A DNA stretch of 64,000 nt from Coptis chinensis (GCA_015680905.1 CM027380.1:106793001-106857000); one strand, 5' to 3'; numbered from the stretch's first letter, positions 32,874-44,740 are shown. Notes: generated by a model from the letters alone, not told the origin. A program made the numbers and translations.

Positions 32874-33580
32874 ATGAGCTATGAACACTCATTGTTCATA
32901 TGAACAATCAATGTTCATACTGTTTATACCTATTTGGGGTATGAACAATCAATGTTCATACTTCAACATTAGTTATGAACAATCATTGTTCATACCTACT
33001 TGGCCAATCAATGTTCATGTTCATACCTCGACATAATGTACGATTAGTAAAAACACTTATTGGAGTATGAACACTTATAGAATATCTTCAACTAGAACAC
33101 CCTGTATTCGTAAAATTTCATCTGACCAAGCGATTGCTCTTCAAAAAACATAAGAAATAACCATTAGTCAAAAAAGTTATTTACTCAAAACATATATGAA
33201 CAATAAATGGTCATACCCAAAACAAATATGAACATTGATTGTTCATACCCAAAAAAAAATATGAACCCAAAACAGATGTGAACAATGATTGTTCATACCC
33301 AAAACATATATGAACAATAAATGTTTATACCCAAAACAGATATGAACAATACGTGTTCATACTTAAAGTAGGTATGAACAATACGTGTTCAATAATAAAA
33401 ATGAACAATCATTATTCATACTTATTGGACTATGAAGAGTCATTGTTCACACTGAACAATCATTGTCATACATCAACAACATGAGGAATGATAAATGAGA
33501 ACACCTATTGGACTATGAACAATGATTGTTCATACCTCAACAACTATGAACTTTTTTTGGACTATATGAACTTCTTTTGG
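32874..33580. repeat. Array of imperfect palindromes around GAACAAT/ATTGTTC
   Basis: TATGAACAATCATTGTTCATA-type words, each nearly self-complementary, occur about eighteen times at irregular spacing of 25-60 bases. They are often separated by CCCAAAACA or CTTATTGGACTA. Examples start near 32938, 32979, 33280 and 33519. No gene is present. Confidence 0.8.
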
Positions 33581-34469
33581 AACTGAATTACACACTTGAT
33601 ACTTAATTCCCTGTTTGATTAACGTTAGAAATTTAGATGATCTTGGTGGATTTGAACCACCATCTCTTTTGGATATCTCCAAAATGCTTGGCCATTGGAG
33701 CTAAAGATCCACCTTATAGATGTATTGATTGTTAGATTTACACGTCCGACTTCAAGATTTACACGGTCTACATACCTTCCAGACCCTATAATCAAAATCT
33801 TTAAAAGAGAAAAGAAAGATGATTGGTTGTTAACAAGTAACCTAAAGCGATCAATAACTTAAAGATGACGAATTGGTAATCGAAATGAGTACCTGTTGAA
33901 GAGATTCGATTTGTAGTTTGATGAGGTGCGTCATGAATCAAAGAGTCTGGTCGGTTGGAGAAGAAAGGGGTTTTGGGTTTTCTCACTCGTAATTTTGTTT
34001 ATTAACATGAACGGGTAAAAGTGGTATTTAAGAAATATAAAATGAACCGGGCCAACTTATTTTGTCCTTGAGGGTTATTAAAATCAAGAAAGTGGATTCG
34101 TGAGCTATTTCAATGATGAAAATAGTTTTGTGAGTCATTATAAAAAAACTTTGTCCTCTAGAGTTGTTTTCAATCGAAACTGGGCCTTGGGACCAATTTC
34201 TTGTTTTCATTATAGTAGTTTGGAAATAGTTATGATAACCATTATATATATCCGGTTTGATACACTTCATGGAATTTGTTTAAGAGAACGAATTTGTGGA
34301 CAGACTTGTCCACAAACATCAACTTTTCATTGATCCAATTAACTTTTGGACAGAAAAACACAAATTTTGGGCAGCTAAATAGTTTTTTCGGGCAGCAAAA
34401 CCACCAATCAGCACTTGATGTTTTGTGGACAGCAAACAATTGTCTGTCTACAAATTTGTTATGTTTGTT
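33581..34469. other. No recognised gene
   Basis: AT-rich sequence with short open frames of unlikely composition. TTTGTGGACAG and GGGCAGC words recur at 34290-34430. Nothing is assignable. Confidence 0.35.
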
Positions 34470-34473
34470 TAAT

Positions 34474-34500
34474 ACTAGTATTTGCACATGCCTTACGACA
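34474..34500 (-). other. Possible Helitron 3' terminus on - strand
   Basis: Read on the - strand the sequence is GGCATGTGCAAATACTAGTA, that is, a CTAG end followed by T with the GTGCAAATA lead-in common in plant Helitrons. The hairpin that should precede it (GTCGTAAGGCAT) is weak, so this is tentative. Confidence 0.35.
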
Positions 34501-35370
34501 CTGTTTAAAATAGGCCCAAAAGAACCCCAACCCACCAAACTTTAAAGCCCACCAAATGTGATAAAACTCAACCCACTCAATGTGACAAGGCCCAACCCAT
34601 CAAACAATAAAAGGCTGGCATACTTTGTTGACCAAATTATCAAGGATTGAGTACTCTTGTGCCCAAATAACAAATTGCACAAAAATTTGAGCCACCGGAT
34701 AGGGCCCTACAGGCCCACACCGATTTGTTTTATTAGATAGATTGATTATCTCAATATAAGTAACTAGCAATTTGGGCATGCTCTATGAGCGTGAAATTGA
34801 GAGTTGTTCAATTAACCAAGCCATGAAAGCAAGCCCAACAAAAGCCTAGTCTATGTAAAGTAAGTCCAATTAACCAAGCCATGAAAGCAAGCCCAACTAA
34901 ATTGCAATCGAAGCGCAATACCAAAAAGCCCATTGAATTCAAAGACTATTAATACTGAGTAGTTGAGAATGCTCCCAGTGACCCACGTCAGCCCCACTTT
35001 TTTCTCTCAGACACATCAGATTTTACCTAAAAAAATGAATTCTACGCCCATATTTACGCCCTTTTTTTGCGATTTCAATTGTTCGTAGCCCATGGATAAG
35101 TAGATAAAGACCTTTCTTAAATCTTATCTCAATTCTTAAATTTTATCTCCATTCTTAAGCCGTTCTTAAATCTTATCTCCTTCTTTTTCATTTTAGTACC
35201 ATGTTTCAAATCAAAGGCTTAACGTGAATCTTCAAGCAATCTTACACGAATTGTGAAGGCACGAAAAAGGATGGGTAAACATATTATTCATGATAATCTC
35301 TCTCTTATTCTCAACAGATAAGAAACAAATTAAGGCGTCACATAGTACTCCAAAAAAATCTGCAAAAGTC
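34501..35370. other. Gene-free stretch before captured exons
   Basis: Words such as AAGCCCAAC, CCAACCCA and CCATGAAAGCAAGCCCAACT are repeated (34800-34900). No coding region is recognised. This could be the internal flank of a Helitron-like element. Confidence 0.35.
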
Positions 35371-35835
35371 AATGGCGAGCTTGCTAAAGGAACAGCTAAA
35401 AATTCCTCTTATCGAAAGTAAGTCCATCCAAAACCATTATCAGAATCATTCGAAGGGAGTGAAGAGAAGTCTCTTCATCTATTTGTTCGAAACATAGATG
35501 TAAATGACGAGTTTCATGTGCTCATGAACGAACAGGTAAAGGACATAGATCTCATGGATGAGGGCCCAAATAGTTCTCAAAGCGTTGGAAGTGAGGATGA
35601 AAGAGTTGATGTTGAGGAGAATGGTTTGGATGAAGAGCAGAGCCTAAATTTTGAAGAGATGGAATCCAGAATCAAGAAACTTGAAGATGAGCTGAGAGAA
35701 ATTGCTGCTCTTGAGGTTTCCCTTTATTCTGTGGTTCCAGAGCATGGGAGCTCGGCACATAAGGTTCACACCCCTGCTCGGCGTCTTTCTAGCGAGCCTC
35801 CATTGCTAGAAACACCTCCTCGACGTGTTTGGTAA
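35371..35835 (+). pseudogene. Exon fragment of a gar2-related-type gene
   Basis: After a possible splice point the reading gives FEGSEEKSLHLFVRNIDVNDEF, then an acidic stretch, then the coiled-coil start LNFEEMESRIKKLEDELREIAALEVSLYSVVPEHGSSAHKVHTPARRLS. The last block closely recalls plant nucleolar gar2-related proteins of unknown function. The expected continuation is missing. Instead the frame reads SEPPLLETPPRRVW and stops at 35835. The fragment is open for about 105 codons, lacks both ends of the gene, and sits near fragments of other genes, which suggests capture by a transposon. Confidence 0.6.
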
Positions 35836-36269
35836 AATTCTCAATTATAAAATAGGTTAATGGTAGCTTTTGTTTTATGAAACTACCTAATAACCAACAA
35901 TCAGATACTCTAAATCATTATAGAAACATAAAAAAGTTCGGGTCGTGGTACACAGATGATGTAGTGTAAACCCAGACGGGTCAAATGCTGGAATGGTTTT
36001 TCAATAATTTTTATGATGTGAGTGGAAGGTGTTTTTTTCTGTTTTTTGTTTACAAATTGATCTTTTGCAGAACGGTCTTCTATCCTTATTTCATTTTCAC
36101 TTTCCATCTTATTTTCAGCTGGATCACTGGGGTTTTTGAAATATATTGTTTAATTTTATCTTCTGCTAATTTTATTTATACACTAAACTGATTGAAAAGC
36201 ATTATTGCTTTGGTTTTCAGGTTGTACTCAAAGCGAATGTTTTTTATTTGTGAAAGACGACAAGTTTTG

Positions 36270-36715
36270 ATAGGAAGTGAGTGAATCGGAAGCCTGGAAC
36301 ATAATAAGTGGCACTCCAAAGAGACTGCATGAAGAGGTAAGTCATTCTTCGGCTTCAAAACATGTGATTGAAAATGCGAACCTGTCTCATAGTAATAATC
36401 ATTCTGGAAAATTGAAACAGTTGGCTTCGAACGAATACCATCCATTGCCATTTGAATCAAGGCAAGATGGGAGGTCAGCCAAAGTGCCTAGAACTGAATC
36501 CCGTGATGTCAATAGGAGGTCACCCATGCATCCAGTTTATCGATCCCAAAGTAGATAACAGAGATTTCAAGGGTGAAACTAGGGACATGTATGCCGAGTC
36601 AAGGGTTGAGCCTCAAAGTGGTAAAGGTGTTCAGTTTCCTTTTGCAGTTACTGACAGAGTAGTTATCAAGGTATGTTGTTCAGATTTAAGTATGTATGCT
36701 TGCTTTGTCTTATAA
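36270..36715 (+). pseudogene. Exon-like fragment, gene not identified
   Basis: A frame at 36277-36558 reads SEAWNIISGTPKRLHEEVSHSS...ASNEYHPLPFESRQDGRSAKV. The next frame continues DNRDFKGETRDMYAESRVEPQSGKGVQFP to 36715. The composition is that of a real, Ser- and charge-rich plant protein. I do not recognise the family. The frame change at about 36550 argues for a fragment. Confidence 0.4.
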
Positions 36716-37369
36716 AAGTTGACTGTAGAGTAACCGAAAAGAATTGGAAGCAGGGAAACAAGAGGACACCTCTACGCTTTGTGGGACGGGAAGTTGTTGT
36801 AACAACACAATGTTTGAATGGATGGTTAGTTATTTTTTGCTTACATGTGTTTTAATTTCTACGGGCTTATATTTGTGTGCAACTGTGCACTCACAAATTC
36901 TTAATCACCCATATCTTTGTGTGAAAGTAATGGAGGCAATTATCAGGATGTTACTTGCCGTCACCTACTCACCTTGCTGGGTACTTTCCCTGCTGTTATA
37001 AATCTCTTAGAGCAGAAAGTTTAGCATCACCTGTATACATAACAATATTCAATCACAAGACTCCTATAGCTACCATCGTTGGTTTAACATTTGGGCAGAT
37101 TGGCAACAACAAACCCAGTAAGCCTTAGTTTCAGTAGTTAGCTTTAGTTCAGTTTGGGAAATACACGTGAAAGACAACTCCACGTACAGTGCATAGTTTC
37201 ATTCCTATCTCAAAAGGCGGAGAAACGCATTCAAGAATGCCATTCCTTCATTCATATAAAAAATGATTTCGTGCTCAAGTATAGACGTCCTCCATTCTCC
37301 TATCTCATCAGTTTCCCATCCAGTGAGTTAATCGTTATTTCAATTTATGTGCATTTACCACACCTATAT

Positions 37370-37460
37370 TGTAAAAGCGGAATTGTACCCTTTTGCACCT
37401 GCTCTTGCAGAGGCTCTGAGAGAAAGAGTACTTTCCCTCGAGGATTCTGACTTTCTTTAT
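37370..37460 (+). pseudogene. Short exon-like fragment
   Basis: The reading ELYPFAPALAEALRERVLSLEDSDF looks like genuine protein sequence, but it runs into non-coding sequence on both sides. The parent gene was not identified. It lies among the other gene fragments of 35-39 kb. Confidence 0.3.
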
Positions 37461-38122
37461 AATTCTGGAAAGTTTTATATTTTTGTTATTATTCTTTACT
37501 GTGTGCTTCTATGTGTTATATTGTTTGATTTAGTGGATGTCATGAATTGTTGTTACTTTTTTAGGCCAGCATTGGTGGGTTGGTATGACGACTTGAATTT
37601 TGATTAGTGATATATGGTCATTGTTTTGTTTATGAGTGTCCGAATTAGCATTATGATCTAAGTACTTGCCCTTAAACCTTGGATTCAGGGAATTGAATAG
37701 CATGCCAAAGAATTTAGTTCTGCCATATGCGACAATGAAAGCTGCACATGAAACCGATGAAATATATTTACTATATTGAAGAAGTGCAAGTCTGAACAAA
37801 ATAAGCAATCTTAGCCATCAACGATCCTGAAATGTTTGTCAGATCAAATAACCATGAAGCCAAGAATTTATAACTCATACCATCACATATTTTTAGCAGA
37901 TAGCTTTAGGTAGTCAAAGTTCTGTCTCTTCTTATTTCTTTCCATTTTTTTTTCTCTAATGATTATTTTCTTTGTCAGAATGTGTGACCGTGCACTTTAG
38001 CCGCAGGCAGTCTAAATAGACACTATACTATGGGAATCTACAGCATGATGAAAGAAAATATGCAAGAAACCATGTTGCTCTATCAAGGGCTGCTTCTTAC
38101 CTGTTCCACTATACCATATATC

Positions 38123-38622
38123 TTAATTCTGTGGAGCATAGTATTGAGGTGCTAACTCGGATAACCACAGATCTATTATTGTTATGTTGCGGATGTAATC
38201 ATCATTTGTTCGAACCAGTTCATTGAATATTATGCATTCTGCCTTTGTCCGGAATAACACCGAAGAAGGATGAATCCGCACTATCTGACCACCAGCACAT
38301 ACTCTCGCACAGCAAATATGAGGTTGACATATTAGAAATAATTAATAAGAGCGCGTACAAAGAGCTCAGAGAAGCATTTCGCTTCATCAAGTAACAAGCA
38401 ACATATATATGGGATAAATCATAAGTCACAGGTGTTGGTTAATATTACTCAGTTGTCAAATTACATAAGGTCATGTGAAGTTCAGACCTGTAAGAACCAT
38501 CTGGCTGTTTAGAAGCTGCATTGAGGAAAAAGGAAGCAGTAAGGCATCTTCGGAATTGAACAATTTCATCTCCACATGAAGTAATACGCAAACCCATCTG
38601 TTCAACGTGCCCTCTTATTTGA
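38123..38622 (-). pseudogene. Two-exon fragment of a DEAH-box RNA helicase
   Basis: The upstream exon (38622-38488) follows an acceptor TTCTTGTAG. It reads QIRGHVEQMGLRITSCGDE...FRRCLTASFFLNAASKQPDGSY and ends at a donor CAG/GTCTGA. The downstream exon (38284-38123) follows CAG. It reads IVRIHPSSVLFRTKAECIIFNELVRTNDDYIRNITIIDLWLSELAPQYY and ends in TAA. Together they match the C-terminal OB-fold region of DHX33/DEAH10-like helicases, which remodel RNA-protein complexes. The helicase core is absent, so this is a fragment. Splice sites and frame are intact, pointing to recent capture or duplication. Confidence 0.75.
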
Positions 38623-38639
38623 CTACAAGAATGAAAATT

Positions 38640-39547
38640 ATGTGCATAAGGATGAAGAACGACAGATGAAACCATAAATATCAACAGAACTAACTTATAT
38701 GAAAAATGGGTAGTAAGGTCCGTCAAATGCAAATTACAATATATACACCAAAGATGATTGGACATAAAAAAAACCAAACTGGTCCTTAACTCTAAATTTC
38801 AGACACGCCCACATATAAATGAGAAGCACATTGCATTCAGAGGCTAAAAAACCAAACGGCCTCCGACTCTAATTTTCTGACACGCCTATAGATAAATGAG
38901 ACGGTATTCATAACAACATACCCTTCCAAGTGACTAGAGAATAATATCACAACTACAATTATATTCAGATGGCAAATATTTGTGTGGTGCAAATGTGACT
39001 TATCTTAGCCCAACCCGGTCTCGAAAATAACTGCCTCAAAGACAAGCTCTTAAAGTTGTATCTACTTCGAAAGACTATAGAATTCAGCTATCATGTATAA
39101 CAGTTTCCTGAAGTAGTCCTAAGTACAAGGAATTGATGAAGCAAATGTCAATCTCCAAAGCAGGTAACCTGAATGATCAGATTGACTTGGAAATCTAAAG
39201 AAATTACATTTTTGTTGTGATAACTATTATTTGTCTCAATACTTCAATATTGCAAATGGTGCAATATAGTGTACAAACAAACATTCATTGTCACCTATAT
39301 CATGATATTTATTTAGATTTGAAATTGACATCGATTTCTCTTTCGCTACTGTTGATGCATCAGCCAGAAATAATGTATGCATTACACGTACTATATCATG
39401 GTTTGAGAGCTTGCAATCTCTTAAAAAAAATAGAAAAACATAAACTCTTCAAACAAAGTATGCAATGAATCATTAGCTATCAATATATATATATTATTTA
39501 TTTAAGTGGACTTTAGGCTTTTGAGTCATTAGCTATCTATGTAGCAA
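38640..39547. other. Gene-free flank of helicase fragment
   Basis: AT-rich; probably intron and captured flanking sequence. ACACGCC(C/T)A(C/T)A(T/G)ATAAATGAGA is repeated at about 38805 and 38880, together with CCAAAC...TCT words, a local duplication of about 75 bases. Confidence 0.35.
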
Positions 39548-39577
39548 GTCCGGCCATAGGCCGGGCCAAATGGCTAG
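39548..39577 (+). mobile_element. Helitron-like 3' terminus
   Basis: An 8-bp GC-rich stem, GTCCGGCC / GGCCGGGC with a 3-nt loop (39548-39566), is followed after seven bases by CTAG (39574-39577) and then T. A hairpin a few bases before CTRR, followed by T, is the signature 3' end of Helitrons. The matching 5' TC end was not located, so the extent is unknown. The gene fragments at 35.4-38.6 kb would be its cargo. Confidence 0.6.
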
Positions 39578-40592
39578 TTCTAGTAGAAGCCCAGTCGTTA
39601 GACCACCCTAATTAGATTTGAATATTACATTTACATATTTATCCTTATGAAATACTAGGGTATGCGTGCCTTTTCCGCCCGAGACCTCGGCGTGCTGCTG
39701 CGATTAACTTTAGCGTCTTGAAGCAAAGCCATCCCATAAACCCAATAATATCAATTGGGGCAGCTAATTGTGCAATATCATGTCAAATTTGGGGGCCCAA
39801 TAGTTTATGGGCTACTAACCCAACAATTTATAAGTCCAGTCGCAATTGTTGACTTTTGGCTGATTTTTTGATAAATTTCATAGTATTGATTACACTTAAC
39901 AAAATTTCACAAACCCTCTAAACACTTAGATCTGCCAAGTCATATTTTGGTGAAAATGATTATCTACTATTGGATGGGGTCTTTTGAGCCCCACACTTCT
40001 CTATTTTGTTAGATAGATAACAAATTACACATAATATCAAGTTAGAGCCTTGTAAATAGAAAATAGTAATCGGGTGGGGATATTTCACCAAAAGAAAAAA
40101 TCCCGTCGACCCAAACGCTACTGGAGGAGTTTTCTTTGCATAGGAAAGATTAAAACTTTTTTAGTTTTTTAAAATTGTAAAATTACTTTTAGGTGCTTTT
40201 CTTTTTCTACGTGAGAGTTTCAAGTTTCAACCCTTCCTTGTTTTTTTTTGGGTATCCTGTTATATGGACATCATTGGCTCATTCATACATGTATGGATAT
40301 CCTTAAGAGTTAAGACTTAAGACTTAAGACTTAAGAGCACCAAACTGGTACACGTATCGCTCCTCCTCTGACTCAAAACAGAGACTTCAAACGCATCTCC
40401 GTTCATATGAAGTTAGGATTGAATTAGGCAGAGTTGCATGCTCTTCAATGATTTCAATAAACCATCTGAATGTCGTGTGTATGTGTGACTATTCTCAAAT
40501 AAAACAGAGACTTTTGAAAGCAGCTACGTTCCTGTTTCATTAGATAAGACTGCCAAGTTGACAGTGGCATATCGGCAATAGCCTCATCCCTC
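39578..40592. other. No recognised gene; upstream region of Kunitz gene 1
   Basis: A short direct repeat GACTTAA occurs four times at 40310-40335. The remainder is AT-rich, without coding or element ends that I recognise. Confidence 0.4.
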
Positions 40593-40598
40593 TATATA
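40593..40598 (+). promoter_or_regulatory. TATA box of Kunitz gene 1
   Basis: TATATA 59 bases before the start codon, in a context (CCTCTATATATC) like that of the second Kunitz gene (CCTCTATATAAA at 46510). Confidence 0.6.
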
Positions 40599-40656
40599 TC
40601 TGAGCTATCAGCTAAGCTGAATCTCATCATTAAATTCTAGACATAATTAAAATATC

Positions 40657-41247
40657 ATGCTCCGAGAGATTGGTGTTATAGCAGTTCTATGGCTGGTTAT
40701 GGCCAATCCACTGGCGACAACTGCCCAACCTGCAGTGCTTGACACCGCAGGACAAGCACTTCAACCTGGTATTCAGTACTACATCTTACCAAGCACCACT
40801 AGTGGAGGTGGTGGTTTAACCCTCGTCGACCGCAATGGCTCCTGTCCATTGTACGTTGGGCAAGCGGCTCAAGCTGATGCAACTGGGCTTCCAGTCCTCT
40901 TCAACCCCTTTGTCTCTGACGAGACAATTATACGTGAATCAAGCGACTTCGCTATATCATTTTAAGCCTCTTCAACTTGTAAGCAACCCACGGACTGGGC
41001 ACTTGATAATGAATCTGATCCAAACATGACTGGAAGGATGCTTATAACAACAAGAGCAGAAAATGCACCTAGCGACTTCTTTAGGATCCTAAGGGATGGA
41101 AATGCTTATAAGCTTAACTACTGCCCTACTGATGTGTGCCCAATTTGTAGGTTCAGGTGTGGCGATATTGGTGTTTCTACTGAAAATCGGATAAGATTAC
41201 TGGCTTTGTATGTTCAAGCTCTACCAGTTGTGTTTAGGAGAGTTTGA
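40657..41247 (+). pseudogene. Kunitz-type protease inhibitor gene with one premature stop
   Basis: A signal peptide (MLREIGVIAVLWLVMANPLATTAQ) precedes the Kunitz signature VLDTAGQALQPGIQYYILP. The single frame is then open to the natural stop at 41245-41247, except for TAA at 40963-40965 (codon 103). This TAA stands where the intact neighbour has Asn in FNAST. After it come the matching blocks CKQPTDWAL, YKLNYCPTDVCPICRFRCGDIGV and LLALYVQALPVVFRRV. No indel is needed. The full product would have 196 residues, close to the neighbour's 202. Kunitz inhibitors are secreted or vacuolar and block serine proteases of insects and pathogens. The gene is intronless, as usual. Confidence 0.9.
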
Positions 41248-41370
41248 ATATTATGGAAACCAGAGTAATTTGATCAGTAAATTGGAATAAATTGGATGTA
41301 CGTGAGATACATTGTAACATTTATTACTTTCTGATCTGTATATACCTTGTATGATCACATGTTTATAATG

Positions 41371-41376
41371 AATAAA
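41371..41376 (+). terminator. Polyadenylation signal of Kunitz gene 1
   Basis: AATAAA 124 bases after the stop codon. Confidence 0.5.
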
Positions 41377-41399
41377 AAGATGTTCGACCACTTTGTTAT

Positions 41400-42189
41400 T
41401 CATCATCCATGAACACAATGTATATTTGGGTACGGCCGCCCCAGCAATTTATTGGATCTCTCTGTGTTTTTAATTATTTATTTGGAGATGGATATATGAA
41501 CTTCAATTAAAGTGACTCCCAAGTTACTCACTACTAAATACGATGAATTAGAAGCTGATTTTTTGGTGGAGAGACGTTCATCTCCACATAATAGAGATCA
41601 TCCTCACAAAAATCAGTTCATTTGAAGATGTACAACCTCGTCAAAATGTTTAGAATGTTATAAAATTATCCACGCCTTCATTTTTTCATTTCATAACAAC
41701 TTTTGACAAAGTTAAACATATTCAATTGAGCTGATTTTTTGTAGGGGTGTTCTCCATCATGCAATGGATATCTCCACAAAAACATAGGCCTCAATTCATC
41801 AAGTAAGTTCACTTTTAAGAGTGGAGTAACTTTAAAATCACTATAAGGTGAATTCATATAACCAGTCCCTAATTAGATATGTCTTCCTTTGTATTTAGCA
41901 ACAATTCATTGTTTTGTTTTTTCCAAATAAGACCCAGGACAATATTGGATATTGGAAATCACATATACTGATTCACTAGAAAAGCATATATTGCATTTAC
42001 TGAAAATCGTTTTCTTCAATTCATCGTTCACTGCCTTATTTTAAGACATAGAACCCTATGAAAGCATGTTTGTACAGCAGTAACAGCACATCGAAAATCA
42101 TCAAGTCTTAAAAATTCAAATATTTGATTTTACTGCTTTCTTCCCAATTAAACGTAAAATTAAGAGTATAATCATAGTTTTATCCAATT
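41400..42189. other. No recognised gene between Kunitz gene 1 and LINE
   Basis: AT-rich. The phrase (T/G)GAGCTGATTTTTTG(G/T) recurs near 41550 and 41735, and CATCTCCAC-type words recur, suggesting a small decayed duplication. No coding seen. Confidence 0.4.
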
Positions 42190-43715
42190 TTTGCTTAGCA
42201 TACGCATGCTGGGAACAAGGTCTTCAAGGCTAGTTTGTGGAACAAATTCAAAGCGACTTAAGTACTTAATTAACCACCAATCCCGCATTGTTTTGATCTG
42301 GCCATACGCCAGGTGCATGTCACATGTGGTGGATCACTACCGGCACAAGTTCCAAGCCGTACAATTACACAAAGATGAGCAACTCCTGGATTTGATTCCT
42401 CAAGTGCTCACTACCGATGACAACTTGATGCTGACAAGGATTCCTGACTTCTTAGAGATAGAAAGGGCAGTTTTCCTCATGAAATCAGATAGTGCTCCTG
42501 GGCCGATGGCTTCCAGGGCCATTTCTATCATCATTGCTGGAGCATTATTAGGTACGATGTATGTTTTGTTGTACAATCGTTCTTTAAAGATGTTACTATT
42601 CCAGGGGGACTCAATGCAAACTTTATCACTCTTATCCCTAAGAGCAAGGATGCCAAGCAATTAAAGCACTATCGACCAATTTGCATGAGTAATTTTCTTA
42701 TGAAAATCATTTCAAAGGTGTTGCAGCTTAGACTCAATGAACACATGCACAAACTGGTCTCTAAGGAACAATACGGTTTCATTAAAGACAAATGTGTGCA
42801 CTCTAGCATCGGTCTTGCATCTGAGCTCATGAATGAACTAAATAGAAAAAGTTTTGGCGGCAGTGCAGCAATCAAAGTGGATATTTCACAGGCTTTCGAT
42901 ACTATGAGTTGGGAATTTGTTTGTCAAGCCATGTCAAGGATGGGGTTTTCACTCACTTGGATCGCATGGATAAAAAAAAAATCATGGAATCAGCTTCGCA
43001 TGTCTATTCTTCTTAATGGGGACCCGTTGGGTACTTTTCGGTTGGAAGGGATTGAAACAAGGGGACCCATTGTCACCGCTCCTATTTGCTCTTGCAGAGG
43101 ATTGTCCGAGTAGAGGAATCAATGATTTGATGCTTTCGGGAACAAGATAAAACCAATGCTCTTTGTCAAGGATATACCGGCTCCAAGTCACTTGCTTTTC
43201 GCGGATGACATTATTATCTTCACCAATGGAAATCTCGGTATCTTCAAGCAATTTCAAAGTTACTTTCTAGATATGAGAAAGCCTCGGGCCAAACTATGAG
43301 CGAGACAAGTGTAAACTTTTTTGGGGAGTTTTACACATGATAGGAGGGCAAGAGCAAGTTCAAAAGTTAGCATAGCGGGAGGGCACTCTCGAAAAAATAT
43401 TTAGGCATCCCACTCATCCAAGGCAGAGTCACAAGAGATGCAAATTTAGTCAATGAATAAATTAAACTCAAGTTGTCTAGTTGGAAAGGACGCATGCTTT
43501 CACTTCAAGGCAGATGCACACTGATCAAATCTGTGATTAGTAGCATGCCTATATACAATATGTCAATTTACAAGTGGCCTCAGAGTGCGATTAAAGATGC
43601 CGAAAAAGCGATGAGAAATTTCTTATGGAGTGGTGACCCATCCATAAAAAAGGGAGTAACGGTTGCGTAGGACAAGGTATGCAAACCTTACAGAGAAGGA
43701 GGGCTCGGTATTAGA
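42190..43715 (+). pseudogene. LINE reverse transcriptase (copy at 42 kb)
   Basis: The first frame (to 42664) contains LDLIPQVLTTDDNLMLTRIP and SDSAPGP, the block just before RT. The next (42685-43113) contains MSNFLMKIISKVLQLRLNEHM, QYGFIKDKCVHSSIGLASELM and KVDISQAFDTMSW. The catalytic LLFADDIIIF follows in another frame at 43192-43221, then the thumb LSSWKGRMLSLQGRCTLIKSV (43470-43535). The frames are broken at about 42600, 43040 and 43260-43330. Confidence 0.85.
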
Positions 43716-44740
43716 AAACTTGGAGAAGTTAATCGAGCAATGCTCATGAAGTTAGCCTGGAGGTTTCTAGAAGGGACTGATGATTTTGCAATCTTTATGC
43801 AAAACAAATATCTTACAAGAGATGGTGATGTGATAGGCTATTATAGGCCAACCTCTATATGGCAGGGAATCAAAGAAGCAATGCGAGAAATCAGACCAAG
43901 AACTCAATAGGCTATTGGTAGTGGCAATCTTGTGGATATCTGGAGAGACAATTGGCTGGGTTCTGCATCACTCAAAGATGCACTGAATCTCACCAACCAT
44001 GAACTCAAAGATTGTAACTCCAAAGTAAGTACACTTATTGTAAATGGATCTGTCCAAATACCAAGTAACTTTCAGGCCTTGATAACCACTGCTGGACTCA
44101 CAACTGATGGCATTCTAAAATGGAACGATGGTGATAGAGACACACTTATTTGGTGCCTCGACCTCAAAGGGAAATTCAGTGTTGCCTCGGCATTTCAAGA
44201 AATCCAGGGGAAAAGAAATGTGAATAGTTGGCACAAGCATATGTGGAACTCACACACTCATCCTAGAACCGCATGACTATAGCATGGAGAATTTGTCAAA
44301 TGGGCATATCAATTGATGAAGCGAATAAAAGAAAGAGGCGTCAAGCTAGTTTCTTCTTGCCGACTTTGTGGAAATAATGAAGAAACAAATTCTCACCTTA
44401 TATGGGAATGCTCCTTCTCATTCTGAGATATGGAGCCGCTCGGACAAAAGTTTAAGATGAGAGGAAATTTCAACAAGTTAAATGATGCTATCAAACTCTC
44501 TCGATTCGAAGTCCACTAATCAAACAAGCTGGAACCTCGGCGATGGTGGGCACTATGACCATCATTTGGAAACATAGGAACATGGTTGTGTTTGAAGACA
44601 AGAAGCCGGACATCTTAAAATGCCTTACACAAGTCGGAAGACAAATTCATTGTTCTTCTCACTTATCCAAGGCTGTCATGTACTTTCGAAAGACACTCAA
44701 ATTCTCAGCGATTGGGGCATTCAAGGGAAACTAAGAACCT
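43716..44740 (+). pseudogene. LINE zinc-binding region (copy at 42 kb)
   Basis: The frame 43932-44276 begins MDIWRDNWLGS and includes LKGKFSVASAFQEIQ. The zinc-binding SCRLCGNNEETNSHL follows in another frame near 44358-44400. The next frame (44543-44734) reads IIWKHRNMVVFEDKKPD, the IW-xR-N-xxF block after zf-RVT. Confidence 0.75.

Noticed and set aside
35518..35835. Complete small coiled-coil gene
   Set aside because: The wording matches the interior of a larger plant protein, the frame has coding upstream of its first ATG, and the expected continuation is missing. Treated as a fragment.
39655..39700. Second Helitron end (CTAGGGTATGCGTGCC read on the - strand)
   Set aside because: The CTAG is not followed by T in the required orientation, and the hairpin is not in a convincing place.
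40835..41029. Overlapping alternative frame in Kunitz gene 1 as evidence of a frameshift
   Set aside because: The normal frame continues unbroken on both sides of the single TAA, so no frameshift is needed.
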